DNA of 15,640 bases from Dehalococcoidia bacterium (lineage in GTDB: Bacteria; Chloroflexota; Dehalococcoidia; Lucifugimonadales; Lucifugimonadaceae). The notes beneath the pieces are model-generated. The model saw only the letters and a program-made list of their open reading frames with translations. It did not search any database and had not been told where the DNA came from. This document shows, piece by piece, positions 1-7,599 of the stretch. Position 1 is the first letter of the stretch, and the number at the start of each line of letters is the position of its first letter. The DNA is taken from assembly GCA_012270805.1 (NCBI GenBank), contig JAAXHR010000382.1, forward strand, positions 643 to 16,282. The letters are read 5' to 3'. The position numbers and the translations under genes are program-made.

Positions 1-25
1 GGTTCGAATCCTGCCCCCGCTACCA
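1..25 (+). tRNA. tRNA 3' end, partial (initiator-like)
   Basis: The window opens inside a T arm: loop TTCGAAT at 3-9, then T-stem 3' strand 10-14, acceptor 3' strand CCCCGCT at 15-21, discriminator A22 and an encoded CCA at 23-25. The anticodon lies outside the window, so the identity cannot be read. The acceptor 3' strand with A73 resembles initiator tRNA-fMet of Actinobacteria, where the first base does not pair with U72; that identity is inference. Certain as a tRNA end, weak as to which one. Confidence 0.85.
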
Positions 26-81
26 GCATCAACGCCCACTTACTTCCATCACGCACCGTCAAGACAACCAAATATCGCAAA

Positions 82-203
82 GCCCTTTGGTGATTAGAGC
101 GCGATGGAACCACCCGTTCCCATCCCGAACACGGAAGTGAAACGTCGTAGCGCTGACGATACTGCACTGTGAGGTGTGGGAAAATAGGTCGTTGCCAAGG
201 GGC
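82..203 (+). rRNA. rrf: 5S ribosomal RNA
   Basis: 5S rRNA of the large ribosomal subunit. The terminal helix I is visible as bases 81-90 pairing with 195-204 (GCCCTTTGG against CCAAGGGGC, with one G-U). The family's loop B/C signature CCCATCCCGAACACGGAAGT lies at 119-138, and helix V with GAGGTGTGGGAAAATAGG follows at 171-188. Length is about 120 nt, normal for bacteria. It sits 56 bases after a tRNA end and 40 bases before tRNA-Ser, with no 23S rRNA in between. A short T run (204-207) abuts helix I. The exact ends are uncertain by a few bases. Confidence 0.95.
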
Positions 204-243
204 TTTTACAATTGTTAGAGCCATTTGCAGATCAAAATAGCGA

Positions 244-335
244 GGAGAGGTGGCTGAGTGGTTGAAAGCGCCGGTTTCGAAAACCGGTATCTCGGGCAAC
301 CGGGATCGCGGGTTCGAATCCCGCCCTCTCCGCCA
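244..335 (+). tRNA. tRNA-Ser(CGA)
   Basis: Acceptor stem GGAGAGG (244-250) pairs with CCTCTCC (325-331), discriminator G332 and encoded CCA 333-335. The anticodon stem CCGGT/ACCGG (271-275, 283-287) closes loop TTCGAAA with anticodon CGA at 278-280, which reads UCG. A long variable arm lies between about 288 and 308, as expected for a class II serine tRNA, and G is the usual serine discriminator. The T arm with loop TTCGAAT follows. Length 92 nt. Confidence 0.97.
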
Positions 336-390
336 CATTTTCACTGGAATGATGCATCGCGAACTTTGACGATTCTCGAGTTTTCATCGC

Positions 391-480
391 GGAGAGGTGC
401 CGGAGCGGCTTAACGGGCACGCCTGGAAAGCGTGTGTGGGCTTACACTCACCGCAGGTTCGAATCCTGTCCTCTCCGCCA
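391..480 (+). tRNA. tRNA-Ser(GGA)
   Basis: Acceptor stem GGAGAGG (391-397) pairs with CCTCTCC (470-476), discriminator G477, CCA 478-480. Anticodon stem CACGC/GCGTG (418-422, 430-434) encloses loop CTGGAAA with anticodon GGA at 425-427, which reads UCC and UCU. The long variable arm (about 435-452) is typical of serine. Its acceptor stem is identical to that of the upstream serine tRNA, so both present the same seryl-tRNA synthetase determinants. Length 90 nt; 55 bases separate the two genes. Confidence 0.97.
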
Positions 481-678
481 GCCCGCTATCTCTACCATCA
501 CCAGACCGTGCCGAATCATCTCCGGGCGATTTGTGCCATAAGGAATCGAATAACTCGTAGAGCGTGTAGTAACGTGTATCGCGGCTGGCTGATCTGGACT
601 CTCCAGTCGCAAAACTCGAAGGCAAAAGCATTGGTGCCGCAGACGTAGCTCGATCATTTTGAAACAGGCAAAAGACAT

Positions 679-1920
679 ATGGACGATTTGAAATACTGGG
701 TCGCGTTCCATGGCATCGATGGAATGGGGCCGCAACGTTTTAGCCGGATTGAAACTCACTTTGGCAGCCTGCAAGACGCTTGGCAGGCTAGACGAGGGGA
801 GTTGCGCGACGCGGGCATCGGGCCGGCACTGGTGGAAGACATCGATTCCAAACGAAACCAAATCGATCCCGACGAGGAGATGGACAGGCTCATCCAGCGC
901 GGCATCCGGCCGATACATTTGCGCTCCGAAGAATACCCAGATCAATTGGCGGAATCTGACGATGCGCCAGCAGTCATATATGTATGTGGCGACCTGGTTT
1001 CGAACGATAGCAACTCGGTGGCCGTCGTAGGAACTCGAAACGCCACACCTTATGGGATCGAGATGGCTAGCATCATTTCTGGTGAGCTTGCTCGGGTGGG
1101 TGTCACTATCGTCAGCGGCTTGGCGATCGGCGTCGACACCGCAGCGCACCGCGCGGCCTTGAACGCGGGCGGGCGTACCGTCGCGGTTCTGGCAGGCGGT
1201 CTGGATTCGATCTACCCGCAACAGAATCGTGGACTCGCACGGCAGATCGTGGAAAGCGGGTGTTTAATCTCCGAATATCGACTCGGCACACGATCTAAAC
1301 GTGATCACTTCCCCCGACGGAATCGAATAATCAGTGGATTGAGCAGAGGTGTCGTTGTCGTCGAAGCTGCGAAAAAGAGTGGCGCGACGTGGACGGTGAA
1401 ATGGGCGTTGGAGCAAAATCGGGAGGTATTTGCCGTTCCGGGCAACGCTACATCACCGCAGAGCGAAGGTACGAACTGGTTGATTCAACAAGGGGCTAAA
1501 CTTACCACTTGCGCCGATGATGTGCTTGAAGAGTTGAGCGCGTTTTTCGGGGACCTCGAGCGCGACCCGGAGATCGAACAGCGACAATCTTCGGCCTATG
1601 TTTCGTCGACCGTGACTGCACGAAAAGAACCAAGGAGTTTTTCGGAAGCAAGACCGAGGAAACCACCAGTCGAGGAGATCGAGACGTTCAACGAGCAAGA
1701 GCACTCAATCGTCATGTCTCTCAGCAACGCTGAAGGCCCCATGCACATCGACGAGGTAGCGCGATTGATGTCCGTTTCTGTAAACGATGTCATGTCGGCG
1801 CTTACTATGATGGAAGTGAGAGGTGTGGTGCGGTGCACAGAAGGCGCGTTGTACGAGTTGAACAACAAACGCGCCGAAATTGGCGCGCCCAGACTGCTCG
1901 ATCAGGGACAACCTGCATAA
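679..1920 (+). CDS. dprA: DNA-processing protein DprA (Smf)
   Basis: 413 aa. DprA binds incoming single-stranded DNA and loads RecA during transformation; in non-competent bacteria its role is less clear. An N-terminal helical/HhH-like domain (about 1-65) precedes the Rossmann-like DprA core (about 80-290). Family motifs visible: VAVVGTRNATPYG (114-126), SGLAIGVDTAAH (146-157), AGGLDSIYPQQN (172-183), FPRRNRIISGLS (211-222), and KSGATWTVKWALEQ then FAVPGN (233-256). A winged-helix DML1-like domain lies at about 340-400. The usual SGSL-type loop reads SGAT here. Start is ATG with a weak AGG about 10 bases upstream. It begins the + strand protein block, 198 bases after tRNA-Ser, and ends 47 bases before topA. 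Confidence 0.95.
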   Translation: MDDLKYWVAFHGIDGMGPQRFSRIETHFGSLQDAWQARRGELRDAGIGPALVEDIDSKRNQIDPDEEMDRLIQRGIRPIHLRSEEYPDQLAESDDAPAVIYVCGDLVSNDSNSVAVVGTRNATPYGIEMASIISGELARVGVTIVSGLAIGVDTAAHRAALNAGGRTVAVLAGGLDSIYPQQNRGLARQIVESGCLISEYRLGTRSKRDHFPRRNRIISGLSRGVVVVEAAKKSGATWTVKWALEQNREVFAVPGNATSPQSEGTNWLIQQGAKLTTCADDVLEELSAFFGDLERDPEIEQRQSSAYVSSTVTARKEPRSFSEARPRKPPVEEIETFNEQEHSIVMSLSNAEGPMHIDEVARLMSVSVNDVMSALTMMEVRGVVRCTEGALYELNNKRAEIGAPRLLDQGQPA

Positions 1921-1967
1921 CTACAAATTCCGACGAAACGGAATCTCTCATCGGAAGTGGTGACGAA

Positions 1968-4271
1968 TTGGCACGGAGCAGAAAGAAACCTAACGGCAAT
2001 CTTGTGATCGTCGAATCTGCCGCCAAAGCGCGCACAATAAAGCGCTACTTGGGCGAAGGGTTCGACGTCAAGGCGTCGGTCGGTCACGTCCGGGATTTGC
2101 AAAAGTCCAAGATGGGCGTCGATGTCGAAAACGATTTCGAGCCCAAGTACAGCATCGTTGCTGACCGGCGGAAAGTTGTCAACGAGCTCAAAGCCGCGGC
2201 CAAGAATGCAACCGGCGTTTACTTGGCGACGGACCCAGACCGCGAAGGTGAAGCGATTTCGTGGCACCTGAGCCAGATTTTGAACATCTCCGAAGACGAT
2301 GCTCGGCGCGTCGTGTTCCACGAAATTACCAAAGGCGCGGTGATGGAAGCGTTTAGGGAGCCGCGTCCCATCGACTACCAGCTGGTTGAAGCGCAGCAGG
2401 CACGTCGAATTCTTGACCGCCTAGTCGGATTCAAACTCAGCCCGTTCATCCGGAACAAAGTTGCTGGGGCGCAGTCGGCAGGGCGGGTCCAGTCGGTTGC
2501 ATTGCGGTTGGTAGTCGACCGCGAGGCCGAGATCGAAGCGTTTGTGCCCAAAGAGTACTGGCTGGTTTCAGTCGATCTCGACAAAGAGATTTCCGACATC
2601 CCGGTTAACGCTCGGTTGTACCGGCTCCACGGCGAAAACAAGGATCCGAACAAACCCGAAAACGGCCTTGTTCCGAACAAAGACGCGGCGACATCGATTG
2701 TCGAAAAACTCAGAGGCGCTTCTTACTCGGTTGTTAGCGTAACCAAGCGGGAAGTCAAGATCAGACCGCGTCCTCCGTTTATTACCAGCACGTTGCAGCA
2801 GCAGGCCGCCCGGAGTCTGCGGTTCAATGCGCAAAGGACGATGTCGGCGGCACAGAGTCTTTATGAAGGGGTAGTGCTGGGTGACGGTGAACCCGTAGGC
2901 TTAATCACCTACATGCGAACCGACTCGACCAGCTTGGCAACATCGGCACTTGAGCAGGCGCAGACATTCATACTGCGAGAGTTCGGAGACAAGTATGCGG
3001 TTGGGCATCGTGTCTATCAGACAAGTTCGCGAAACGCGCAGGAAGCGCACGAGGCGATACGGCCGACTTCGATAGCGAACACGCCAGTACGGGTTGCCCG
3101 ATACCTCAACGATGACCAGCGTAGGTTGTACGACCTCATCTGGAAACGCACGGTTGCGAGTCAGATGGCCGACGGTGTTGACGAGAGAACGCGCGCAGAC
3201 ATCGACGCCAAATTGGCGAATGGAAAAACCCACAAGATGCGCGCCACCGGCTCAGTCATGGTATTCGATGGCTTCCGCGCCCTCTACGTGGAGACCAGAG
3301 ACGAAGACTCCGAATCCGAAGATGCCAAGCGGTTGCCGTCGCTCGTTGAAGGAGAGACGCTTAACCTGCTCAAGGTCAACAGCGATCAGAAGTTCACTCA
3401 ACCTCCTCCGCGTTACACAGAGGCCAACCTCATCCGAACATTGGAGGAACTTGGCATCGGAAGACCTAGCACTTACGCCACCATTGTGGGCAGAATCGTA
3501 GATAGGAACTACGTAACGCGCGAGCGAAACCGTTTTCACCCGACAAAGAGCGGGACAGCTGTGTGCGCCATGTTGCAGCAGTTTTTCCCTGACATCGTGG
3601 ATGTGGGGTTCACTGCCGGCATGGAGACGAAGCTTGATGACATTGCGAACGGCGATATGGAGCGTGTCGAGATGCTCCGGGAGTTTTACGGACCGTTCGA
3701 CTCCGCTTTGGATCATGCCTTTCAAAATGCGCAGCGAGTGCGTCGATCCGAATTCGATGTTGCGAGCGGGATCAAATGCGAAGGCGGAACCGAACTGGTC
3801 GTACGCAACGGTCGAAGAGGCGACTTTTTGGCATGTCCAGAATACCCGGCATGCAAGTTTGCGATGGATCTAAGACCAAGCGATGAATCCGATGGCGAAA
3901 AGATCGAGGAGTGGCAAGGCGAGTTCACTCGCCGTATGTCACAATGTCACGCCGCGCACCCGGACGGCGTACCGGAACTCGAGAAGCGTGTCGAAGTCGG
4001 ATCTGGTGTCATCTGTGATGGTGGCATCGAACTCGTTGTGCGTAATGGACGCCGGGGCGAATTCCTGGCTTGTCCAGAATTCCCAAAATGCCGAGTCGCG
4101 CTCGACCTCGAACCCTCTGATGAATCCGAGCTTGAAGAGTGGAACGAAAAAAAGACACAGCGTATGCAGCGTTGCTTTAAGGAGCATCCCGAAGCGGCGA
4201 AGCGACGCACCACGAGGTCCACGCGCTCGCGCTCTCGAAATATCAGCCGCAGATCTCGCACGGCGCGCTAG
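1968..4271 (+). CDS. topA: DNA topoisomerase I (type IA)
   Basis: 767 aa from a TTG start. It relaxes negative supercoils through a 5'-phosphotyrosyl intermediate. The TOPRIM domain has NLVIVESAAKA (11-21, Glu16) and the acidic triad in TDPDREGE (Asp89, Asp91, Glu93). The catalytic loop ITYMRTDST puts Tyr at 315 and Arg at 317. TTG at 1968 is chosen because the protein then begins MARSRKK just before the TOPRIM strand, as in the family, and because a GGTGA lies 4 bases upstream; the in-frame ATG at 1833 lies deep inside dprA. The C-terminus holds two zinc-ribbon-like repeats (about 600-665 and 679-741), each with a single Cys where CxxC is expected, then an Arg/Ser-rich basic tail. Confidence 0.95.
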   Translation: MARSRKKPNGNLVIVESAAKARTIKRYLGEGFDVKASVGHVRDLQKSKMGVDVENDFEPKYSIVADRRKVVNELKAAAKNATGVYLATDPDREGEAISWHLSQILNISEDDARRVVFHEITKGAVMEAFREPRPIDYQLVEAQQARRILDRLVGFKLSPFIRNKVAGAQSAGRVQSVALRLVVDREAEIEAFVPKEYWLVSVDLDKEISDIPVNARLYRLHGENKDPNKPENGLVPNKDAATSIVEKLRGASYSVVSVTKREVKIRPRPPFITSTLQQQAARSLRFNAQRTMSAAQSLYEGVVLGDGEPVGLITYMRTDSTSLATSALEQAQTFILREFGDKYAVGHRVYQTSSRNAQEAHEAIRPTSIANTPVRVARYLNDDQRRLYDLIWKRTVASQMADGVDERTRADIDAKLANGKTHKMRATGSVMVFDGFRALYVETRDEDSESEDAKRLPSLVEGETLNLLKVNSDQKFTQPPPRYTEANLIRTLEELGIGRPSTYATIVGRIVDRNYVTRERNRFHPTKSGTAVCAMLQQFFPDIVDVGFTAGMETKLDDIANGDMERVEMLREFYGPFDSALDHAFQNAQRVRRSEFDVASGIKCEGGTELVVRNGRRGDFLACPEYPACKFAMDLRPSDESDGEKIEEWQGEFTRRMSQCHAAHPDGVPELEKRVEVGSGVICDGGIELVVRNGRRGEFLACPEFPKCRVALDLEPSDESELEEWNEKKTQRMQRCFKEHPEAAKRRTTRSTRSRSRNISRRSRTAR

Positions 4272-4325
4272 CCGTTCACACTTCACTACGCGGAACCGCT
4301 GGTTAACAATCGGGCGGGTTGCGTA

Positions 4326-5333
4326 ATGTCGCAGACTGAATTCGAACCCGCAAAGGTTAGTGTCCCCGGTTTGTGGAACGCGGTGGGCGGTACAGATTGG
4401 GCTCCGGCCTTGAAGGAGTACCAGAAACACCTTCTTGCGATCCGACAACTCGCAACTCCGACGGTCCGCAACTACATGAACGATTTGTCCACGTTCATGA
4501 ATTTCCTAGCGGATGGCGGTTGTCTGGATGAAATCACTTCACCGGACCGACGCCAGTTGCGCAGTTATTTGGCTTGGTTGGCGAGTCGCAGATACGCAAA
4601 GGCTTCGATCAGCCGCAAACTCACCGCGCTTCGCACATTCTTCGGTTGGATGCAAGAGACCGGTCGAGTCGAATCGAACGAGACCGATATGGTTTCTGCG
4701 CCTAAGCAGCCTCGAATGCTGCCATATGTGGTTTCGGAATCTGAAATCGAACGTTTTCTCGATGTCCCCGATACCTCTACTACACTTGGTCTGCGTGATC
4801 GCGCAATTCTCGAGTTGATCTATGCGTCCGGAGTCCGGGTTTCTGAAGCGCGTTCGATGGATGTTGCCGACGTAGGGCTAAAGGCGAGAGAATGTCGGGT
4901 TTTCGGCAAGGGGTCCAAGCAGCGCATCGTATTGCTTGGCGGTTCGGCCGCGAAGTGGCTGACCGAATATATAACTCATTCCCGTCTCAAACTCGCGACG
5001 CGACGATCCGGTGACGCGATGTTCCTGAACAATCTAGGTGGTCGTTTAAGCGAGCGCGGAATACAGAGCATCGTCAAGAAACATGCGTTGGCAGCTGGGT
5101 TGGATGCCATGTTCCACACGCATAATCTTCGGCACAGCTTCGCGACGCATCTCTTGAACGGAGGGGCCGATCTGCGCGTTGTTCAAGACCTTCTGGGCCA
5201 CGAATCGCCATCTACGACTCAGGTCTACACCCACGTTTCGGCCGAGCAAGCGCGCAAAGTATATCTAGATGCTCATCCTGGGGCAGGACGCAGACGGGAT
5301 GCTCAAAGGCGCAAAAGCCGCGACGCGTTATAG
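4326..5333 (+). CDS. xerC: Tyrosine recombinase XerC/XerD
   Basis: 335 aa. Site-specific tyrosine recombinase of the Xer type, which resolves chromosome dimers at dif by strand exchange. An N-terminal SAM-like core-binding domain (about 25-115) precedes the catalytic domain (about 130-310). All catalytic residues are visible: Arg171 (SGVRVSEAR), Lys195 (FGKGSKQR), His266 and Arg269 (HNLRHSFATH), His292 (LLGHES) and nucleophile Tyr301 (TQVYTHV). The whole HNLRH-to-YTHV block is close to canonical XerC/D rather than a phage integrase, and the neighbours are housekeeping genes. XerC and XerD cannot be separated from this sequence, and some lineages use a single Xer. Start ATG follows a GGGCGGGT stretch; 54 bases separate it from topA. 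Confidence 0.93.
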   Translation: MSQTEFEPAKVSVPGLWNAVGGTDWAPALKEYQKHLLAIRQLATPTVRNYMNDLSTFMNFLADGGCLDEITSPDRRQLRSYLAWLASRRYAKASISRKLTALRTFFGWMQETGRVESNETDMVSAPKQPRMLPYVVSESEIERFLDVPDTSTTLGLRDRAILELIYASGVRVSEARSMDVADVGLKARECRVFGKGSKQRIVLLGGSAAKWLTEYITHSRLKLATRRSGDAMFLNNLGGRLSERGIQSIVKKHALAAGLDAMFHTHNLRHSFATHLLNGGADLRVVQDLLGHESPSTTQVYTHVSAEQARKVYLDAHPGAGRRRDAQRRKSRDAL

Positions 5334-5409
5334 CCTTAATTGATGCGCCCAAGTCGATTTTCGACCACCGCAACGCGCCGAACTCAATGTTGACAGACAG
5401 CTTCAACTA

Positions 5410-5856
5410 ATGGACCGCATCTTAGTAATCAACGGCCCGAACCTCAACAACTTGGGCAAACGCGACGCTGGACACTACGGATCGATCACGCTCGCAGACA
5501 TACAGGAGCGTGTAGCGACGCGCGCTGATGAACTAGGCGTTCAAGTCGCTTTTTTTCAATCAAACCACGAGGGCGCGATAGTCGACTGGATACAAGCAGA
5601 ATCGGATAACGCAGTCGGCATCATCATCAACGGTGGTGCGCTGACGCAAGTTGGCTACTCGATACTCGATGCGCTTCTAGACAGTAAACTTCCCGTCGTT
5701 GAGGTTCATATATCTAACATCCACGCACGTGAAGAATTCCGTCGCCACTCTGTGATTGCTCCTTATGCATTTGGACAGATAGCCGGTCTTGGATGGCGCG
5801 GCTACGTCTATGCTCTGGAGAGCCTAGTGGTACACGTAAAGGAAGCATCCACATGA
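5410..5856 (+). CDS. aroQ: 3-dehydroquinate dehydratase, type II
   Basis: 148 aa, normal family length. It dehydrates 3-dehydroquinate to 3-dehydroshikimate in the shikimate pathway, usually as a dodecamer in the cytosol. Visible motifs: NGPNLNNLGKRD (8-19) with the lid Arg18, catalytic Tyr23 (GHYG), QSNHEG (50-55), Asn74, and EVHISNIHAREEFRRHS (98-114) with His100 and Arg111. The loop usually reading N-x-G-x-x-T-H is NGGALTQ here (74-80), so a conserved active-site His is Gln. No clear ribosome binding site precedes the ATG. The stop overlaps the next start as ATGA (5853-5856), coupling it to the peptidase. Family assignment is firm; full activity is less so because of the His loss. Confidence 0.92.
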   Translation: MDRILVINGPNLNNLGKRDAGHYGSITLADIQERVATRADELGVQVAFFQSNHEGAIVDWIQAESDNAVGIIINGGALTQVGYSILDALLDSKLPVVEVHISNIHAREEFRRHSVIAPYAFGQIAGLGWRGYVYALESLVVHVKEAST

Positions 5857-6947
5857 TCGAAAATGGTTTCCGGCACCCGAATCGCGTAGCCGCTCTCCGC
5901 TCGTTGATCCAAGAACAAGAGATCGACGCCATGTTGATCTCCAATCCGCATAATCGTCGATTCTTGTCCGGATTCATCGGGACCGCTGGATACCTCTTCA
6001 TCACGGAAGATGAAGCGGTGCTCGCGACCGATTTCCGTTACACCGAACAAGCCGAGGATCAGGTGACCGGTTTCGAGATTTCGCAAATCCAAGGCCGATT
6101 GTCGGAGTGGTTCCCGAAACTCCTCGGAGATCTGGGTGTCACCAATCTAGGCTTCGAGGCTGACAACTTGACCGTATCGGCACTCAAGATGTTTGAAGAC
6201 GCGGTCGCCGAGAGCGATGTCAAAGTGGCATTCGAACCTAAATCCGGCGAAGCCGCCAAGTTGCGCGCCATCAAAGATGCTGGGGAAATCGAGCTGTTGC
6301 AGAAAGCAATCGATATCGGAGATGCGGCCTTCGAGGAAACTTCGGTCAAACTGGCCGCGGGCATGACCGAGAAGGAAGCCGCGTGGGAGTTCGAGAAAGC
6401 GATTCGCGAACGCGGCGCAGAGTGTCTGTCATTTGACACTATCGTCGCCACCGGTTCGAACGCCGCACGACCGCACCATCAAACCGGCGACACCAAACTG
6501 AAAGAAGGCGAAACCATAGTTTTCGATTGCGGAGCCACATACCAGGGCTATTGCTCCGACCTCACACGGACAGTCGTACTCGGCGATGCAGACGACGAAG
6601 TGGCGAAGATCTACAGCATCGTCCTAGAAGCTCAAGAAGCCGCTATCGAGCAAGTCGAAGCAGGGCTAACTGGCGGTGAAGCCGACGGCATCGCTCGTAA
6701 AATCATCGCCGATGCCGGATACGGAGATAAGTTTGGTCACAGCCTGGGCCACGGACTGGGTCTTGAAGTGCATGAAGAACCCAACGTCGGACCACGTGGC
6801 ACAACACCGCTGGAAGACGGTATGCCGTTCACCATCGAGCCAGGAATCTATATTCCCGGATGGGGTGGTGTCAGGATCGAAGATGTAGTGGTTCTCGAAA
6901 ACGGACGCGCACGCGTCTTGAGCCACGCTGAAAAGATGCGGTTTTAA
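5853..6947 (+). CDS. pepP: Xaa-Pro aminopeptidase (M24 family)
   Basis: 364 aa. Metallopeptidase expected to release N-terminal residues ahead of proline. An N-terminal creatinase-like domain (about 10-130) precedes the pita-bread catalytic domain (about 145-360). All five dinuclear-metal ligands are visible: Asp225 (VFDCGATY), Asp236 (CSDLTRT), His300 (HSLGHGLGLEVHE), Glu329 (FTIEPGIY) and Glu343 (VRIEDVV); His307 matches the second conserved His. ATG at 5853 is chosen over the in-frame ATG at 5793 because AAAGGAAG stands 7 bases upstream and the protein then starts where family members do. It overlaps the aroQ stop by 4 bases. An aroQ-peptidase-efp order is also known from Bacillus subtilis (yqhS-yqhT-efp). 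The length favours a short PepQ/YpdF-like member over long PepP. Confidence 0.93.
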   Translation: MIENGFRHPNRVAALRSLIQEQEIDAMLISNPHNRRFLSGFIGTAGYLFITEDEAVLATDFRYTEQAEDQVTGFEISQIQGRLSEWFPKLLGDLGVTNLGFEADNLTVSALKMFEDAVAESDVKVAFEPKSGEAAKLRAIKDAGEIELLQKAIDIGDAAFEETSVKLAAGMTEKEAAWEFEKAIRERGAECLSFDTIVATGSNAARPHHQTGDTKLKEGETIVFDCGATYQGYCSDLTRTVVLGDADDEVAKIYSIVLEAQEAAIEQVEAGLTGGEADGIARKIIADAGYGDKFGHSLGHGLGLEVHEEPNVGPRGTTPLEDGMPFTIEPGIYIPGWGGVRIEDVVVLENGRARVLSHAEKMRF

Positions 6948-6997
6948 AGTTCGCAACGACCAACCAAAAATCCGAACAGCAACGAAAGCAACAACGT

Positions 6998-7561
6998 ATG
7001 ACAATTTCCTCGTCCGAGATCCGCCGCAATATGACCATCCTCCTTGATGGTGATGTCTACCAGATCATGGAGTGGCAGCATCGGCAAGCACCTAAAGCTC
7101 CGCCGACCTTAACGCTGAAGGTCAGGCAACTAAGCACTGGCGGCGTGTTCGAACGCAAGCTAAACGGCAACCACAAGCTGACAGTAGCCCAGACCGAACG
7201 TCGCAATGCGCAATACCTCTACAAAGAAGGCGAATTCTACGTCTTCATGGACATGGAAACCTACGAGCAACATCTTCTCGGCGATAATCTTCTCGGCGAT
7301 GCGACCTATTTTCTGCCCGAGGGAGGCGAGTTGGTCCTCTTGATGTACGAAGAGAAGCCTATCCTCGTCGAGTTGCCGTCCGCCGTAAACCTTTCGATCG
7401 CCCATACCGAGGTCGGACTGAGAGGCGATACCCAAAGCGGCGCAACCAAACCTGCCACCACCGAAACCGGCCTCACGCTGCAAGTGCCGCTTTTCGTCAA
7501 CGAAGGGGACATGATAAGCGTCAATACGACCACGAAAGAGTACATCGGCCGCGCCGACTAA
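6998..7561 (+). CDS. efp: Translation elongation factor P
   Basis: 187 aa, normal length. EF-P binds between the P and E sites and rescues ribosomes stalled at polyproline. Three beta-barrel domains are expected: KOW-like N domain (1-65), OB domain (about 68-127) and C-terminal OB domain (about 130-187), the last with the signature LTLQVPLFVNEGDMISVNTTTKEYIGR. In domain I the tip loop aligns lysine for lysine with the usual PGKGG loop but reads APKAPP, with Lys33 at the tip. No EpmA/EpmB or EarP is in the window, so the modification state is unknown. The gene is 50 bases after the peptidase and 38 before xseA, probably in one transcript. Confidence 0.94.
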   Translation: MTISSSEIRRNMTILLDGDVYQIMEWQHRQAPKAPPTLTLKVRQLSTGGVFERKLNGNHKLTVAQTERRNAQYLYKEGEFYVFMDMETYEQHLLGDNLLGDATYFLPEGGELVLLMYEEKPILVELPSAVNLSIAHTEVGLRGDTQSGATKPATTETGLTLQVPLFVNEGDMISVNTTTKEYIGRAD

Positions 7562-7599
7562 ACTGTCAAGAGAAAAACGCCGATAATGGGGGCAATACG

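Noticed and set aside
232..1221. Open frames antisense to the serine tRNAs and dprA, ending in peptides such as ERAGFEPA and RRGQDSNLR
   Set aside because: These peptides are well-known spurious products of reading serine/leucine-type tRNA genes in antisense; the tRNAs explain the DNA fully.
1833..1967. Upstream extension of topA to ATG 1833
   Set aside because: It would overlap dprA by 88 bases and add a low-complexity Arg-rich leader absent from TopA; TTG 1968 gives the usual N-terminus.
5353..5365. Small hairpin GTCGA-TTT-TCGAC after the xer gene
   Set aside because: Five base pairs and no following T run; too weak to call a terminator.
5390..5395. Perfect TTGACA upstream of aroQ
   Set aside because: The matching -10 would fall inside the aroQ coding region and nothing like TATAAT is there.
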